Source: Bacillus sp. Marseille-P3661
GTDB taxonomy: Bacteria > Bacillota > Bacilli > Bacillales > Bacillaceae_J
Reading direction: 5' to 3'
NCBI RefSeq assembly: GCF_900240995.1
Contig: NZ_LT965954.1
Coordinates: 795,323-859,322, forward strand
DNA length: 64,000 nt
Below are positions 9,096 to 19,154 of this stretch, in pieces. Position 1 is the first letter of the stretch, and each line of letters opens with the position of its first letter. Below the pieces are notes generated by a model, which ran no database searches, had not been told where the DNA came from, and saw nothing but the letters and a program-made list of their open reading frames with translations. A program made the translations under genes and the position numbers.

Positions 9096-10013
9096 ATGAA
9101 ATATTACAAACATGTTCATGAATTGATTGGCAATACCCCCTTATTAGAGATCACTCAATTTGAGCTGCCAGAAGGTGTACGCATCTTTGCTAAACTAGAA
9201 TACTTCAACCCTGGCGGAAGTGTAAAGGATCGCCTAGGTAAAAAATTATTACAAACAGCTCTCGATAAGGGATTTATAACTGACGGTGGCACAATTATTG
9301 AACCAACAGCAGGAAATACTGGTATTGGACTAGCCCTAGCGGCTATTGGAACTAATATCAATGTAATGTTTGTTGTACCTGAAAAGTTTAGTATGGAAAA
9401 GCAGGACTTAATGCGTGCGTTGGGAGCAAAAGTTGTGAATACTCCTACTAAAGACGGTATGAAAGGTGCGATAGCAAAAGCGCAGGAATTGCTTGATGAA
9501 ATCCCAAATTCATATTGCCCCCAACAATTCGGTAACCCCGCTAATCCAGAAACGTATTTTGAAACTCTTGGCCCTGAAATTTGGGATCAATTAGATCAAA
9601 AAGTGGATATTTTTGTTGCTGGAGCCGGCACAGGTGGAACGTTTATGGGAACAGCACAATATTTAAAACAAAGAAATCCTGCCATCAAAACTGTTATCGT
9701 AGAGCCTGAAGGATCCATTCTTAATGGTGGAGAATCAGGTCCACATCGTACTGAAGGAATTGGAATGGAATTTTTACCTAAATATATGGATAAATCCTAT
9801 TTTAAAGCCATTCATACAATTGAAGATGACGAAGCGTTTCGCTATGTAAAAGAATTATCACAAAAATGCGGTTTGTTAGTTGGAAGTTCTTCAGGTGCCG
9901 CTTTTGCTGCATGTATGAAAGAAGCAAAAGCGGCAAAGCCTGGCACAAATATTGTGACTATATTTGCAGACAGCAGTGAACGATACTTGAGTCAAGGTAT
10001 TTATAAAGATTAA
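9096..10013 (+). CDS. mccA: O-acetylserine-dependent cystathionine beta-synthase
   Basis: This PLP enzyme condenses homocysteine with O-acetylserine to cystathionine, the first step of reverse transsulfuration. The PLP lysine is Lys44 in NPGGSVKDRLG, and the phosphate-binding loop is the TAGNTGIGLA motif. It is 305 residues long with no CBS regulatory domain, as expected for MccA. The fold also fits cysteine synthase CysK, but the position between luxS and mccB and the yrrT context favour MccA. GAGGTGG precedes the start. The luxS product homocysteine would be its direct substrate. Confidence 0.9.
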   Translation: MKYYKHVHELIGNTPLLEITQFELPEGVRIFAKLEYFNPGGSVKDRLGKKLLQTALDKGFITDGGTIIEPTAGNTGIGLALAAIGTNINVMFVVPEKFSMEKQDLMRALGAKVVNTPTKDGMKGAIAKAQELLDEIPNSYCPQQFGNPANPETYFETLGPEIWDQLDQKVDIFVAGAGTGGTFMGTAQYLKQRNPAIKTVIVEPEGSILNGGESGPHRTEGIGMEFLPKYMDKSYFKAIHTIEDDEAFRYVKELSQKCGLLVGSSSGAAFAACMKEAKAAKPGTNIVTIFADSSERYLSQGIYKD

Positions 10014-10076
10014 ATTACCATTAAAGACTGGACTGTGTTACTTTTTAACACGTTACAACCATAACATTAGGAGTGA

Positions 10077-11213
<1,137 letters not shown>

Positions 11214-11253
11214 GATTATAGCCACAATAATTAGTATTTGTACGGCATTGCAG

Positions 11254-11292
11254 AAGCATCCATAAGGTTTATGGATGCTTTTTCTTTTTCAA
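11254..11292 (+). terminator. terminator of the yrrT-luxS-mccAB operon
   Basis: Stem AAGCATCCATAA / TTATGGATGCTT with a three-base loop and a T-rich tail. Confidence 0.92.
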
Positions 11293-11388
11293 ATTTCATG
11301 CTTTCTGATGGCTGATTTCGTATCTAGATATTAATATCAAACTTTTCCAAGTTCCTATAAGTTTAGCTAGCTTTTTTATACTTAATTC

Positions 11389-11945
11389 CCTCTTCATTAG
11401 CCCTATGAAGAGGGTTCTCTCGCTCTTTTGGGCCCTGTTTCCTCTTCATTAGCCTTATGAAGAGGGTTCTCTCGCTCTTTTGACCTCTTTTCCCTCTTCA
11501 TTAGCCTTATGAAGAGGGTTCTCTCGCTCTTTTGACCTCTTTTCCCTCTTCATTAGCCCTATGAAGAGGGTTCTCTCGCTCTTTTGGACACTATTTCCTC
11601 TTCATTAGCCTTATGAAGAGGGTTCTCTCGCTCTTTTGGGCCCTGTTTCCTCTTCATTAGCCTTATGAAGAGGGTTCTCTCGCTCTTTTGACCTCTTTTC
11701 CCTCTTCATTAGCCTTATGAAGAGGGTTCTCTCGCTCTTTTGACCTCTTTTCCCTCTTCATTAGCCCTATGAAGAGGGTTCTCTCGCTCTTTTGGACACT
11801 ATTTCCTCTTCATTAGCCCTATGAAGAGGTTTCTCTCGCTCTTTTGGACACTGTTTCCTCTTCATTAGCCTTATGAAGAGGGTTCTCTGGCTCTTTCCGA
11901 CCTTGTTCCGTCTTCATCCATTTACCATGAAGCTAACTGAACTAT
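11389..11945. repeat. 52-bp tandem repeat array 2, ten full units plus a decayed one
   Basis: Units start at 11389, 11441, 11493, 11545, 11597, 11649, 11701, 11753, 11805 and 11857, exactly 52 bases apart, with a decayed unit at 11909. Each begins with the hairpin CCTCTTCAT-TAGCCYT-ATGAAGAGG, then TTCTCTCGCTCTTTTG and a variable 9-11 base tail. Tail types run A-B-B-C-A-B-B-C-C, so units 1-4 and 5-8 form a 208-bp duplication that differs at only one base I could find. The array lies between the mccB terminator and ypuA and is not coding. Confidence 0.95.
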
Positions 11946-12128
11946 GCTCATCATTTTCACGAACCTAACTTCAAAATATTAAATATTTGTTTATAAAAAT
12001 CGACAATAGAGTATGTATCAACTAAAATAAGACTAAAACAATAGTAGACTACGTCTTAAGCCCGATGTAAAATATATAAATTGCTATTAAACTTATGTTG
12101 TATTTTTATCCTTAAGGAGGCATTATTA

Positions 12129-13001
12129 ATGAAAAAACAGATCATCCTAGGATGGTTCCTTATTTTATTTACACTAACATTACCTTTACATGTGGGATTT
12201 GCTGATGCCCAACCCGGAGACACGATCATCATCCTTGGTGAAAACTTAACTGCAGAACAACAAGAAAGTATCAAGCAAGAGTTAGGTGCAACTGAGGATG
12301 ACATGATTGTAACCGTAAGTAACGAAGAAGAGCATCAGTATCTTGGTAACTATATTAGTAAAGCCCAGATTGGATCTAAAGCAATCTCTTCAGCTAAAAT
12401 CACCTTGAGAGAACAAGGTGCCGGCCTAAATGTTGAAACAAATAATATAACATGGGTTTCGGAAGATATGTACTCAAACTCGCTTATCACAGCAGGAGTG
12501 ACTGATGCTGATATTTATGTAACGGCTCCGTTTGAGGTTTCGGGAACTGCTGGGCTAACGGGTATTTTGAAAGCGTACGAAGTATCCGGTGCAATCGACA
12601 TACCTGAGGAAAAAAAACAAATCGCCAATGAAGAAATGGTTAAATCTGCGCAACTAGGAGAACGGATTGGCTCTGACGAAGCTAGTGCTTTATTTACAAA
12701 GATAAAAGAGGAAATTGCCAACAATCCTAATCTTACAGACGAGCAAGTATCTTCACTAATTGACCAAATAGCCTTAGAGCTTGGCATTCAACTAACAGAC
12801 GCTGAAAAACAAGGTTTAATTGATTTATTCAATAAAATGAAAAACATGAATATTGACTGGAATCAAGTTAAAAATGACCTAACATATATGACTGAACGAT
12901 TCCAAGAATTTATGCAGGATGAACGTACTCAGACCATATTCAGCTCAATTATTGATGGCTTAATTTCTTTTCTAAATTGGTTAAAAAGCCTCTTTGCATA
13001 A
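12129..13001 (+). CDS. ypuA: secreted DUF1002 protein YpuA
   Basis: This 290-residue exported protein has the same length as B. subtilis YpuA. The N-terminus MKKQIILGWFLILFTLTLP ending near GFADAQ is a typical signal peptide, cleaved around residue 25. The mature part carries the DUF1002 pattern, with GDTIIILGENLTAEQQ followed by the VSNEEEHQYLG segment and ITAGVTDADIYVTAPFEVSGTAALTG-like strands. The C-terminal half is helical and acidic. The start at 12129 has AAGGAGG nine bases upstream. A cell-envelope role is likely but the biochemical function is unknown. It is a single gene closed by a bidirectional terminator. Confidence 0.9.
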   Translation: MKKQIILGWFLILFTLTLPLHVGFADAQPGDTIIILGENLTAEQQESIKQELGATEDDMIVTVSNEEEHQYLGNYISKAQIGSKAISSAKITLREQGAGLNVETNNITWVSEDMYSNSLITAGVTDADIYVTAPFEVSGTAGLTGILKAYEVSGAIDIPEEKKQIANEEMVKSAQLGERIGSDEASALFTKIKEEIANNPNLTDEQVSSLIDQIALELGIQLTDAEKQGLIDLFNKMKNMNIDWNQVKNDLTYMTERFQEFMQDERTQTIFSSIIDGLISFLNWLKSLFA

Positions 13002-13054
13002 AAGTCATTCGTTCCACATATCATTTTCAAGTGCATAATCTATTGACCGACGAT

Positions 13055-13098
13055 AAAAAAACAGGCACTCCGCTACTGGTTGGAGAACCTGTTTTTTT
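13055..13098 (+). terminator. bidirectional terminator between ypuA and map
   Basis: AAAAACAGG pairs with CCTGTTTTT, with an inner CTCC/GGAG pair and a T run on both strands' 3' sides. It lies between convergent genes. Confidence 0.85.
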
Positions 13099-13139
13099 AT
13101 ATTTTGTTCGTATAGTGCAAATTAGCTCTATTCTCACTT

Positions 13140-13892
13140 TTATATATCTTGACTCGTCAAAATAAGTGGACCGTTTTTAGTGATAGCAATTGTATGTTCA
13201 TACTGAGCAGATAGTTTGCCATCAATAGTGCGAGCTGTCCATGTATTTTCGTCCATTTTGCTACGCCACTCACCGATATTTACCATTGGCTCAATCGTAA
13301 TTACCATACCTTCTTTTAATCTAATGCCTTTACCAGCCATACCAAAGTGCGGAATCATCGGCTCTTCGTGAATCGTAGGTCCAATACCATGGCCCGTAAA
13401 TTCCCTTACCACTGAATAACCTTCATTCTCTACAAAACTTTGGATAGTATGACCTATGTCACCTACCCTATTACCAACAAGAGCTTTTTCAATTCCCACA
13501 TACAATGACTTCTCCGTAATTTCCAGCAGCCGTTCAGTTTCTTTTGAAACATTTCCAACTTTATAAGTCCAGGCAGAATCCGCTAATGCACCATTCAAAT
13601 TTACCACCATATCAATGGTCACAATATCTCCTTCATTCAGCGGTTCCTTTCGAGGAAATCCATGACAGATCTCGTCGTTAATGGACGCACAAGTCGCATA
13701 TTCATAGCCTTTATAACCCTTTTGTTCAGGCGTTGCACCATGTTTTATTAAAAACATTTCTACGAAAGAATCAATATCATGGGTTGATATTCCTGGTTTA
13801 ATCATGTTTCTAATTTCTTGATGACAACGTGCTAATAATTTCCCTGCTTCATGCATTAATTCTATTTCACGTTGTGATTTTAATGTAATCAT
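13140..13892 (-). CDS. map: type I methionine aminopeptidase (MapB/YflG-like)
   Basis: It removes the initiator methionine from nascent proteins. All five metal ligands are visible: Asp94 and Asp105 (TIDMVVNLNGALADSAW), His168 (FTGHGIGPTIHEEP), Glu201 (ITIEPMV) and Glu232 (QYEHTIAI); His77 lies in the substrate pocket (ICHGFP). At 250 residues it is close to B. subtilis MapB. Because it stands outside the ribosomal-protein cluster it is probably the second Map paralogue. The start at 13892 (MITLKSQREIELM) is set by AAGGAG at the right distance; an upstream extension to 13958 has no support. Confidence 0.92.
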   Translation of the reverse strand: MITLKSQREIELMHEAGKLLARCHQEIRNMIKPGISTHDIDSFVEMFLIKHGATPEQKGYKGYEYATCASINDEICHGFPRKEPLNEGDIVTIDMVVNLNGALADSAWTYKVGNVSKETERLLEITEKSLYVGIEKALVGNRVGDIGHTIQSFVENEGYSVVREFTGHGIGPTIHEEPMIPHFGMAGKGIRLKEGMVITIEPMVNIGEWRSKMDENTWTARTIDGKLSAQYEHTIAITKNGPLILTSQDI

Positions 13893-14240
13893 GTCAATCT
13901 CCTTTTTTAAAAAAAAATCTCTATTAATAAATGTAACAATACCAACGGAATTTTTCAAAGTAAAGTATTTATGTCAGCATTTAGATTGGTTTTTCAACAG
14001 CTATACTCTCATTATCATATTCTATGAGACTTTTTTATAATTTCTTATAAAAAAATGCAAATAATAATAATGAAATTCCTTTATTCATGTGGACTCCATT
14101 CGGTCTTTTACATATAGTTCTATATTCTATATACATATATAGGTAAAAAAACTTCGGAAATTGAACATTTTTCTTAGAGTTGTAAAACAACTTATTTATG
14201 TTACCATTGGAATAAGTAATTTTAGTCAAGGGGGATATCA
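13893..14240. other. divergent promoter region, map / 88-residue gene
   Basis: An AT-rich gap between divergent genes. It contains the small inverted repeat GTTGTAAAACAAC at 14179-14191, about 50 bases upstream of the next start, which could be an operator. No RNA motif or convincing small gene was seen. Confidence 0.4.
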
Positions 14241-14507
14241 ATGGATATTAACACAGTTAAACAAGCTTTTATCGAATGTGAATACCCTTTTTATAAAGGT
14301 CTTGAGATTAATGGAAATACAGCGACATGCACTTTATATAGTATTAAATCCCATTATCATAAAACCATTACCCTTGATATAAGTAACTACGAATCAATAA
14401 TACATCAATTATCAATCGAACTGATCAAATTACGTTCTCAAGAATATCTCGAAACAGAATCGATCATGAACCAACTAAATTCACCTCAATTATTTATGCT
14501 TGAATAA
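14241..14507 (+). CDS. hypothetical 88-residue protein
   Basis: I do not recognise this protein. It is soluble, with alternating strand-like pieces (KGLEINGNTATCTLYSIKSHYHKTITLDISNY) followed by a long helix (ESIIHQLSIELIKLRSQEYLE). GGGGG lies six bases before the ATG. It ends about 60 bases upstream of the TPP riboswitch and no terminator separates them, but the riboswitch would isolate it from thiT expression. A second frame covering part of the same stretch has no ribosome site and is ignored. Confidence 0.55.
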   Translation: MDINTVKQAFIECEYPFYKGLEINGNTATCTLYSIKSHYHKTITLDISNYESIIHQLSIELIKLRSQEYLETESIMNQLNSPQLFMLE

Positions 14508-14564
14508 AGTCTTCAAAAAGTTTCAATATTTACAAAATCATTCTTCATTGATATAGTTTATATA

Positions 14565-14665
14565 GAAACCACATTGGGGAGCTAAGATATGGCTGAGAGG
14601 ATACTAACAAGTATCGACCCATTAACCTGATCTGGGTAATGCCAGCGTAGGGATGAATAGACATT
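14565..14665 (+). promoter_or_regulatory. TPP (THI-box) riboswitch
   Basis: The aptamer shows the conserved GGCTGAGAGG near 14591 and the ACCTGATCTGGGTAATGCCA core near 14625-14644, followed by GCGTAGGGA. It precedes a terminator at 14699 and thiT. Bound thiamine pyrophosphate would favour the terminator and shut off thiamine uptake. Confidence 0.97.
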
Positions 14666-14698
14666 TTTTATGATGTCACTCATACCATCTATGCTTGC

Positions 14699-14722
14699 AG
14701 GCTGCCCAAAGGCAGCTTTTTT
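14699..14722 (+). terminator. riboswitch-controlled terminator before thiT
   Basis: GCTGCC-CAAA-GGCAGC followed by TTTTTT. This is the expression platform of the TPP riboswitch. Confidence 0.9.
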
Positions 14723-14796
14723 ATTTTATAAAGATTGTTTGAAAGATTAACAATAAAATGAATCGCTCTATGGAGCAACAAACAAGGAGAGTTCTC

Positions 14797-15390
14797 ATGA
14801 AAAGAAATAAAACGTTATTTTTAGTGGAAGTAGCTTTATTTTCAGCATTAGCTTATGTATTTGATTTGTTAGCTAATATCTTTCAGCTTAAAATTTGGGC
14901 TCAAGGCGGCTCAATCTCAATAGCGATGGTTCCTGTGTTTTTAGTCGCGTTTAGATGGGGAGTAAAAGGTGGATTGTTATCAGGTTTATTGCTAGGTGGT
15001 CTGCAAGTTATAACAGGACAAGCTTGGATCGCCCATCCTATCCAAGGTATCCTCGAATACGGAATTGCATTTGCTGTTCTTGGTTTAGCAGGGATTTTTG
15101 CAACACAAATTCAACAAGGAATTCAAGATCAATCTAAACGTAAAGTAGTAACTTATGTTATTGCTGGTACCTTGTTAGGGTGTGCGTTAAGATTTTTGGC
15201 CCACGTTATGGCAGGAATTATTTTCTTTGCAGAATATGCACCTGAAGGCACTCCAGCTGCGTTATATTCCTTCCTTTATAACGGAACTTATATGTTGCCA
15301 TCGTTTATTTTATCTGCCATATTTGTTTCAATATTAATAAATACCGCTCCAAAGTACTTTACTGTATCCAATGCGAAACTTAATTATTAA
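14797..15390 (+). CDS. thiT: energy-coupled thiamine transporter S component
   Basis: ThiT (YuaJ) is the substrate-binding membrane subunit that brings thiamine in through the shared ECF module EcfA1A2T, which is not encoded in this window. The 197-residue protein has about six hydrophobic helices and the family features LAYVFDLLANIF, GWxKGGLLSG-like turns and the thiamine-site segments AWIAHPIQGILEYG and GTYMLPSFILSAI. The ATG at 14797 has AAGGAGAG upstream; an earlier ATG at 14758 lacks one. The TPP riboswitch directly upstream is independent support for thiamine as substrate. A terminator follows. Confidence 0.96.
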   Translation: MKRNKTLFLVEVALFSALAYVFDLLANIFQLKIWAQGGSISIAMVPVFLVAFRWGVKGGLLSGLLLGGLQVITGQAWIAHPIQGILEYGIAFAVLGLAGIFATQIQQGIQDQSKRKVVTYVIAGTLLGCALRFLAHVMAGIIFFAEYAPEGTPAALYSFLYNGTYMLPSFILSAIFVSILINTAPKYFTVSNAKLNY

Positions 15391-15395
15391 TTTTA

Positions 15396-15424
15396 AGACC
15401 GTTTTTTCAACGGTCTTTTTTCAT
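15396..15424 (+). terminator. terminator of thiT
   Basis: AGACCGTT / AACGGTCT stem with a short loop, followed by TTTTTT. Confidence 0.9.
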
Positions 15425-15531
15425 TTTTTAATTTATAATGGTAAAATGTAAATATATTTCCATTTATTTCATATAACTTACTTACTCAATAAAAATTAAC
15501 ATGAGCAATATTTTTTGAGGGGGAATGATTT

Positions 15532-17916
15532 ATGTTAGAAGATTCAAGTTTTGCGATCCATCCTAGTACGAATGGTAATAAAAAGGCTACGTCTCTCTAT
15601 GATATTGGCTCACAACTTTCATTTCAAGAAAATAATAATTCATTTGATATACATTGTGAAGCTGGCTTTGTAAAAGTTATTTTTTATCGTGAAGATATAG
15701 TACGCATTGTTATGAATCCAACAGAGAATGTTTCATTGAAAACTAGTGCTGCTGTAATTAAAGGCCCAGAGGACGTAACAATCCATGTTCAAGATTCAGA
15801 ATGTGAAATAATGCTGTCTTCTAATAAATTAGTATTAAAGCTTAATAAATCACCATTTCGCATTACAGCTATGGATATAGATGGCTCGACACTTGTGAAT
15901 GAGACAGTGAAGGGTATGGGGCATACAAGTACAAATGAAGTCATTTGTTTTAAAGAAATGCTTGAGCAAGATCACTTCTACGGTTTTGGAGAAAAAACCG
16001 GATTCCTTAATAAGCGTGGGGAAAAAATGACGATGTGGAATTCTGATGTATTTGCACCTCATAATCCAGAAACAGATTCTCTATATCAATCAATCCCCTT
16101 CTTCATGACAATTCGTGACGGAAATGCACATGGCATCTTCTTTGACAACACCTTTAAAACAACCTTTGACCTAAAATCTGATCCGAACTTTTATTCCTTC
16201 AAGGCGGAAGGTGGTCAACTTGATTATTATCTCTTTGCAGGACCTACACCTAAAGATGTTCTAGAACAATACACGACGTTAACTGGCCGTATGCCATTGC
16301 CACCAAAATGGGCACTCGGGTATCATCAATCAAAGTATAGCTATCAATCTGAGTCCGAAGTTAAAGCAATAGCTGAAAGTTTTTTAACAAAAGAAATTCC
16401 GCTAGATGCTATTTTTCTAGATATTCATTATATGGATGAGTATCGCGTTTTTACTTTTGACAAAAACGCGTTCCCAAATCCACGACAGCTTATTGCTTTT
16501 TTAAAAGAAAGCGGTATCCATGTTGTTCCTATAGTTGATCCTGGAGTTAAAAAGGACCCAGCGTATAAAATATATCGAGAAGGAATATTACAAAATCACT
16601 TTTGCAAGTATATCGAGGGCGATCTATATTTTGGGGAGGTCTGGCCAGGTATAAGTGCTTTTCCTGATTTCTCTAACTCAGAAACTCAACAATGGTGGGG
16701 TAAACAGCATCAATTTTATACAGAACAAGGCATTGAAGGTATTTGGAACGATATGAATGAACCTGCTGTCTTCAATGAATCTAAGACAATGGATTTTGAT
16801 GTTATGCATGACAATGATGGCGATCCTAAAACCCATCGCGAGTTTCATAATATTTACGGTTTATTAATGGGAAAGGCAACCTATGAGGGATTACAGACTC
16901 AATTAAGTGGGAAACGACCATTTCTACTTACTCGAGCAGGTTATGCTGGAATACAGCGATATGCTGCTGTCTGGACAGGAGATAATCGAAGTTTCTGGGA
17001 ACACCTACAGCTTTCACTTCCGATGTGTATGAACTTAGGTCTATCAGGTGTTGCTTTTTGTGGCCCAGATGTTGGCGGCTTTGCACATGACTGTACTGGC
17101 GAATTACTCACAAGGTGGACACAGGTAGGGGCTTTTACCCCTTACTTTCGAAATCATAATGCACTAGATTCGGTGAGACAGGAACCATGGGCATTTGGTG
17201 AGAAATATGAAAAAATTATAAAAAAGTATATTCAATTAAGGTATAAATGGCTGCCGCATTTGTATTCCTTATTTGCTGAAACAAGTAAAACAGGTATACC
17301 AGTGATGCGCCCGCTAGTATTGGAATATCCAAATGATCAACATGTTATCAACCTATCAGATCAGTTTTTAATTGGCGATAATGTGTTAGTTGCACCAATA
17401 ATGCAGCCTGATACCTACTATCGAGTTGTATATCTGCCAGACGGCAAGTGGGTTAATTATTGGACAGACGAAGTTGCAACTGGAAATAACCATATACTAG
17501 TACACGCAGACCTTGAAACGTTGCCAGTTTATATAAAACGAGGTTCTTGTATTTTACAAGGATCAGTGAAACAATCTACGAAGACAAAAGAAACAGACCT
17601 ACAACTGCATGTTTATCCCGTTTCATCCGGTGAAACGACATATACGATATACGATGATGACGGTCAATCCTACGATTACCAAAATGGAGAGTTTTGGGAA
17701 CAGAAAATACACTGTCAGTTTCACGCTGAAGCCATTGATATTACTATTCAAAATGTTTCAGCAATGTATAAGCCGAGCTATCAACAATGGAAATTAATTA
17801 TTCATCATACAAAGAATGATATGAACATTACTGTAAACGGGGTTCATATATCTACTGAACAAGAGAATGTTGTACTCGAAAATGAATTACTGATTATTAC
17901 ATTAAATATTGATTAA
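15532..17916 (+). CDS. GH31 alpha-glucosidase
   Basis: This 794-residue cytoplasmic glycoside hydrolase family 31 enzyme has no signal peptide. The nucleophile is Asp407 in GIWNDMNEPAVF and the acid/base is Asp484 in WTGDNRSFWEHL. The N-terminal galactose-mutarotase-like domain covers about residues 30-230, including FYGFGEKTGFLNKRG. The barrel follows, then two C-terminal beta domains from about residue 640. It is similar in size and layout to Bacillus alpha-glucosidase II, which releases glucose from alpha-linked oligosaccharides. GAGGGGG precedes the ATG. It is monocistronic, with no linked sugar transporter, so the natural substrate (maltose, isomaltose or other) is open. Confidence 0.94.
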   Translation: MLEDSSFAIHPSTNGNKKATSLYDIGSQLSFQENNNSFDIHCEAGFVKVIFYREDIVRIVMNPTENVSLKTSAAVIKGPEDVTIHVQDSECEIMLSSNKLVLKLNKSPFRITAMDIDGSTLVNETVKGMGHTSTNEVICFKEMLEQDHFYGFGEKTGFLNKRGEKMTMWNSDVFAPHNPETDSLYQSIPFFMTIRDGNAHGIFFDNTFKTTFDLKSDPNFYSFKAEGGQLDYYLFAGPTPKDVLEQYTTLTGRMPLPPKWALGYHQSKYSYQSESEVKAIAESFLTKEIPLDAIFLDIHYMDEYRVFTFDKNAFPNPRQLIAFLKESGIHVVPIVDPGVKKDPAYKIYREGILQNHFCKYIEGDLYFGEVWPGISAFPDFSNSETQQWWGKQHQFYTEQGIEGIWNDMNEPAVFNESKTMDFDVMHDNDGDPKTHREFHNIYGLLMGKATYEGLQTQLSGKRPFLLTRAGYAGIQRYAAVWTGDNRSFWEHLQLSLPMCMNLGLSGVAFCGPDVGGFAHDCTGELLTRWTQVGAFTPYFRNHNALDSVRQEPWAFGEKYEKIIKKYIQLRYKWLPHLYSLFAETSKTGIPVMRPLVLEYPNDQHVINLSDQFLIGDNVLVAPIMQPDTYYRVVYLPDGKWVNYWTDEVATGNNHILVHADLETLPVYIKRGSCILQGSVKQSTKTKETDLQLHVYPVSSGETTYTIYDDDGQSYDYQNGEFWEQKIHCQFHAEAIDITIQNVSAMYKPSYQQWKLIIHHTKNDMNITVNGVHISTEQENVVLENELLIITLNID

Positions 17917-17928
17917 TAATTCTTAAAC

Positions 17929-17960
17929 ACCCCCTACTTTTCTTCGAGTAGGGGTCTTTT
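17929..17960 (+). terminator. terminator of the alpha-glucosidase gene
   Basis: CCCCCTAC pairs with GTAGGGGT around a ten-base loop, followed by a short T-rich tail. Confidence 0.85.
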
Positions 17961-18052
17961 GTTGCCTCTTTTTCCATATAGTTTATTTAAGATATGATAA
18001 GTATCACACCCCCTCTACAATAATTTTTCTATAATAAAAGAAAATTGAAATC

Positions 18053-19089
18053 GTGAGGCACTTGGAAACCATGATGAGTAAATCTATTTATAGAAAAATT
18101 AAAAGAAAACCAGTTCAATGGACTAGGAATAGTATCCAACTGCTATTTGCGCTATTTCTCTTATATGTTGGCTGGCAATTTTATCAGTTTTACATGCATT
18201 TTGCTAATAATGGAGTAGTTCCATACATTGATAAACCAAGTGCTGTTGAAGGATTTCTCCCTATCAGCTCATTAATGGCACTTCGAGTATGGATTGTAAA
18301 CTGGAGAGTTTGACTTCATCCATCCCGCTGGACTTGTTTTATTTACAGTGATCATGTCTTCAAGCCTTCTATTTCGTAAAGCTTTTTGCAGTTGGCTATG
18401 CCCTGTAGGAACATTAAGTGAATTTTTGGGGAAACTAGGGAAACAAATCTCCAAAAAAAATCTCAAGGTACCTAAACCACTAGTATATATATTACAATCT
18501 ATCAAATATATACTACTAGTTTTGATCATTAAAGTTATTATTTTTGATATGCCTACTACATCAACTATAGACTTTTTAAATAGTCCTTATAACAAAGTAG
18601 CAGATATAAAAATGATGCTATTTTTCTTAAATATCAGTGACTTAGCAATTAAAGTTCTTCTGATTTTAACGCTGTTGTCTTTACTTTTTCAAAATTTTTG
18701 GTGTCGTTTTTTATGTCCGTATGGCGCACTTATTGGCTTAGGCTCCTTGTTCCAAATTACTAAAATTAAGCGCAAATGGTAACACTTGCATAGACTGTAA
18801 TCAATGTACAAGAGCCTGTCCTCAAGGTATAAAAGTTGCTAAACTACAAGCAGTTAATACACCCGAATGTAGTGCTTGTATTTCTTGCATCGAAGCATGT
18901 CCTGTAAAAGGTACTTTAAATATGACGATTGCAAATAAAAAAGTAAACAAATGGGTTATACCTACATCTTTTTTACTAGTATTTTTTACTGTTTTCATAG
19001 TCGCCAAGATAACTGGATTTTGGAACTCTACTATTCCTTATGAGGAATATAAACAGCTCATACCAATTATTGAATATTTAGGGCACTAA
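18053..19089 (+). pseudogene. membrane 4Fe-4S ferredoxin-type protein broken by two frameshifts
   Basis: Three consecutive frames add up to one NapH/CcoG-like polyferredoxin. Frame one (from about 18053, or ATG 18071/18074) has a transmembrane helix. Frame two has the CSWLCPVGTLSE and CRFLCPYGALIGLG motifs of this family. Frame three has two [4Fe-4S] sites, CIDCNQCTRACPQG and CSACISCIEACP, and a last helix ending EYLGH at 19089. Each switch is explained by one extra A in a short A run, at 18298-18300 and 18774-18776. Removing one A at each site restores an uninterrupted protein. It is either a recent pseudogene or homopolymer sequence error. No ribosome site is convincing. Confidence 0.85.
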
Positions 19090-19097
19090 AATTCTAT

Positions 19098-19148
19098 TAA
19101 AAAACTGACCTAAAAAGTCGTTAAAACGATCATTAAGTCAGTTTTTTT
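19098..19148 (+). terminator. bidirectional terminator between the Fe-S gene and the EAL gene
   Basis: AAAAACTGAC pairs with GTCAGTTTTT, with an inner pairing across AGTCGTTAAAACGAT. It lies between convergent genes. Confidence 0.8.
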
Positions 19149-19154
19149 ATGGCT

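Noticed and set aside
11300..11960. Series of Rho-independent terminators in array 2
   Set aside because: Each hairpin is followed by GGTTCTCTCG, not a T run, and a proper terminator already lies upstream at 11254.
14161..14382. Alternative frame over the 88-residue gene
   Set aside because: It lacks a ribosome site, whereas the 14241 start has GGGGG at suitable distance.
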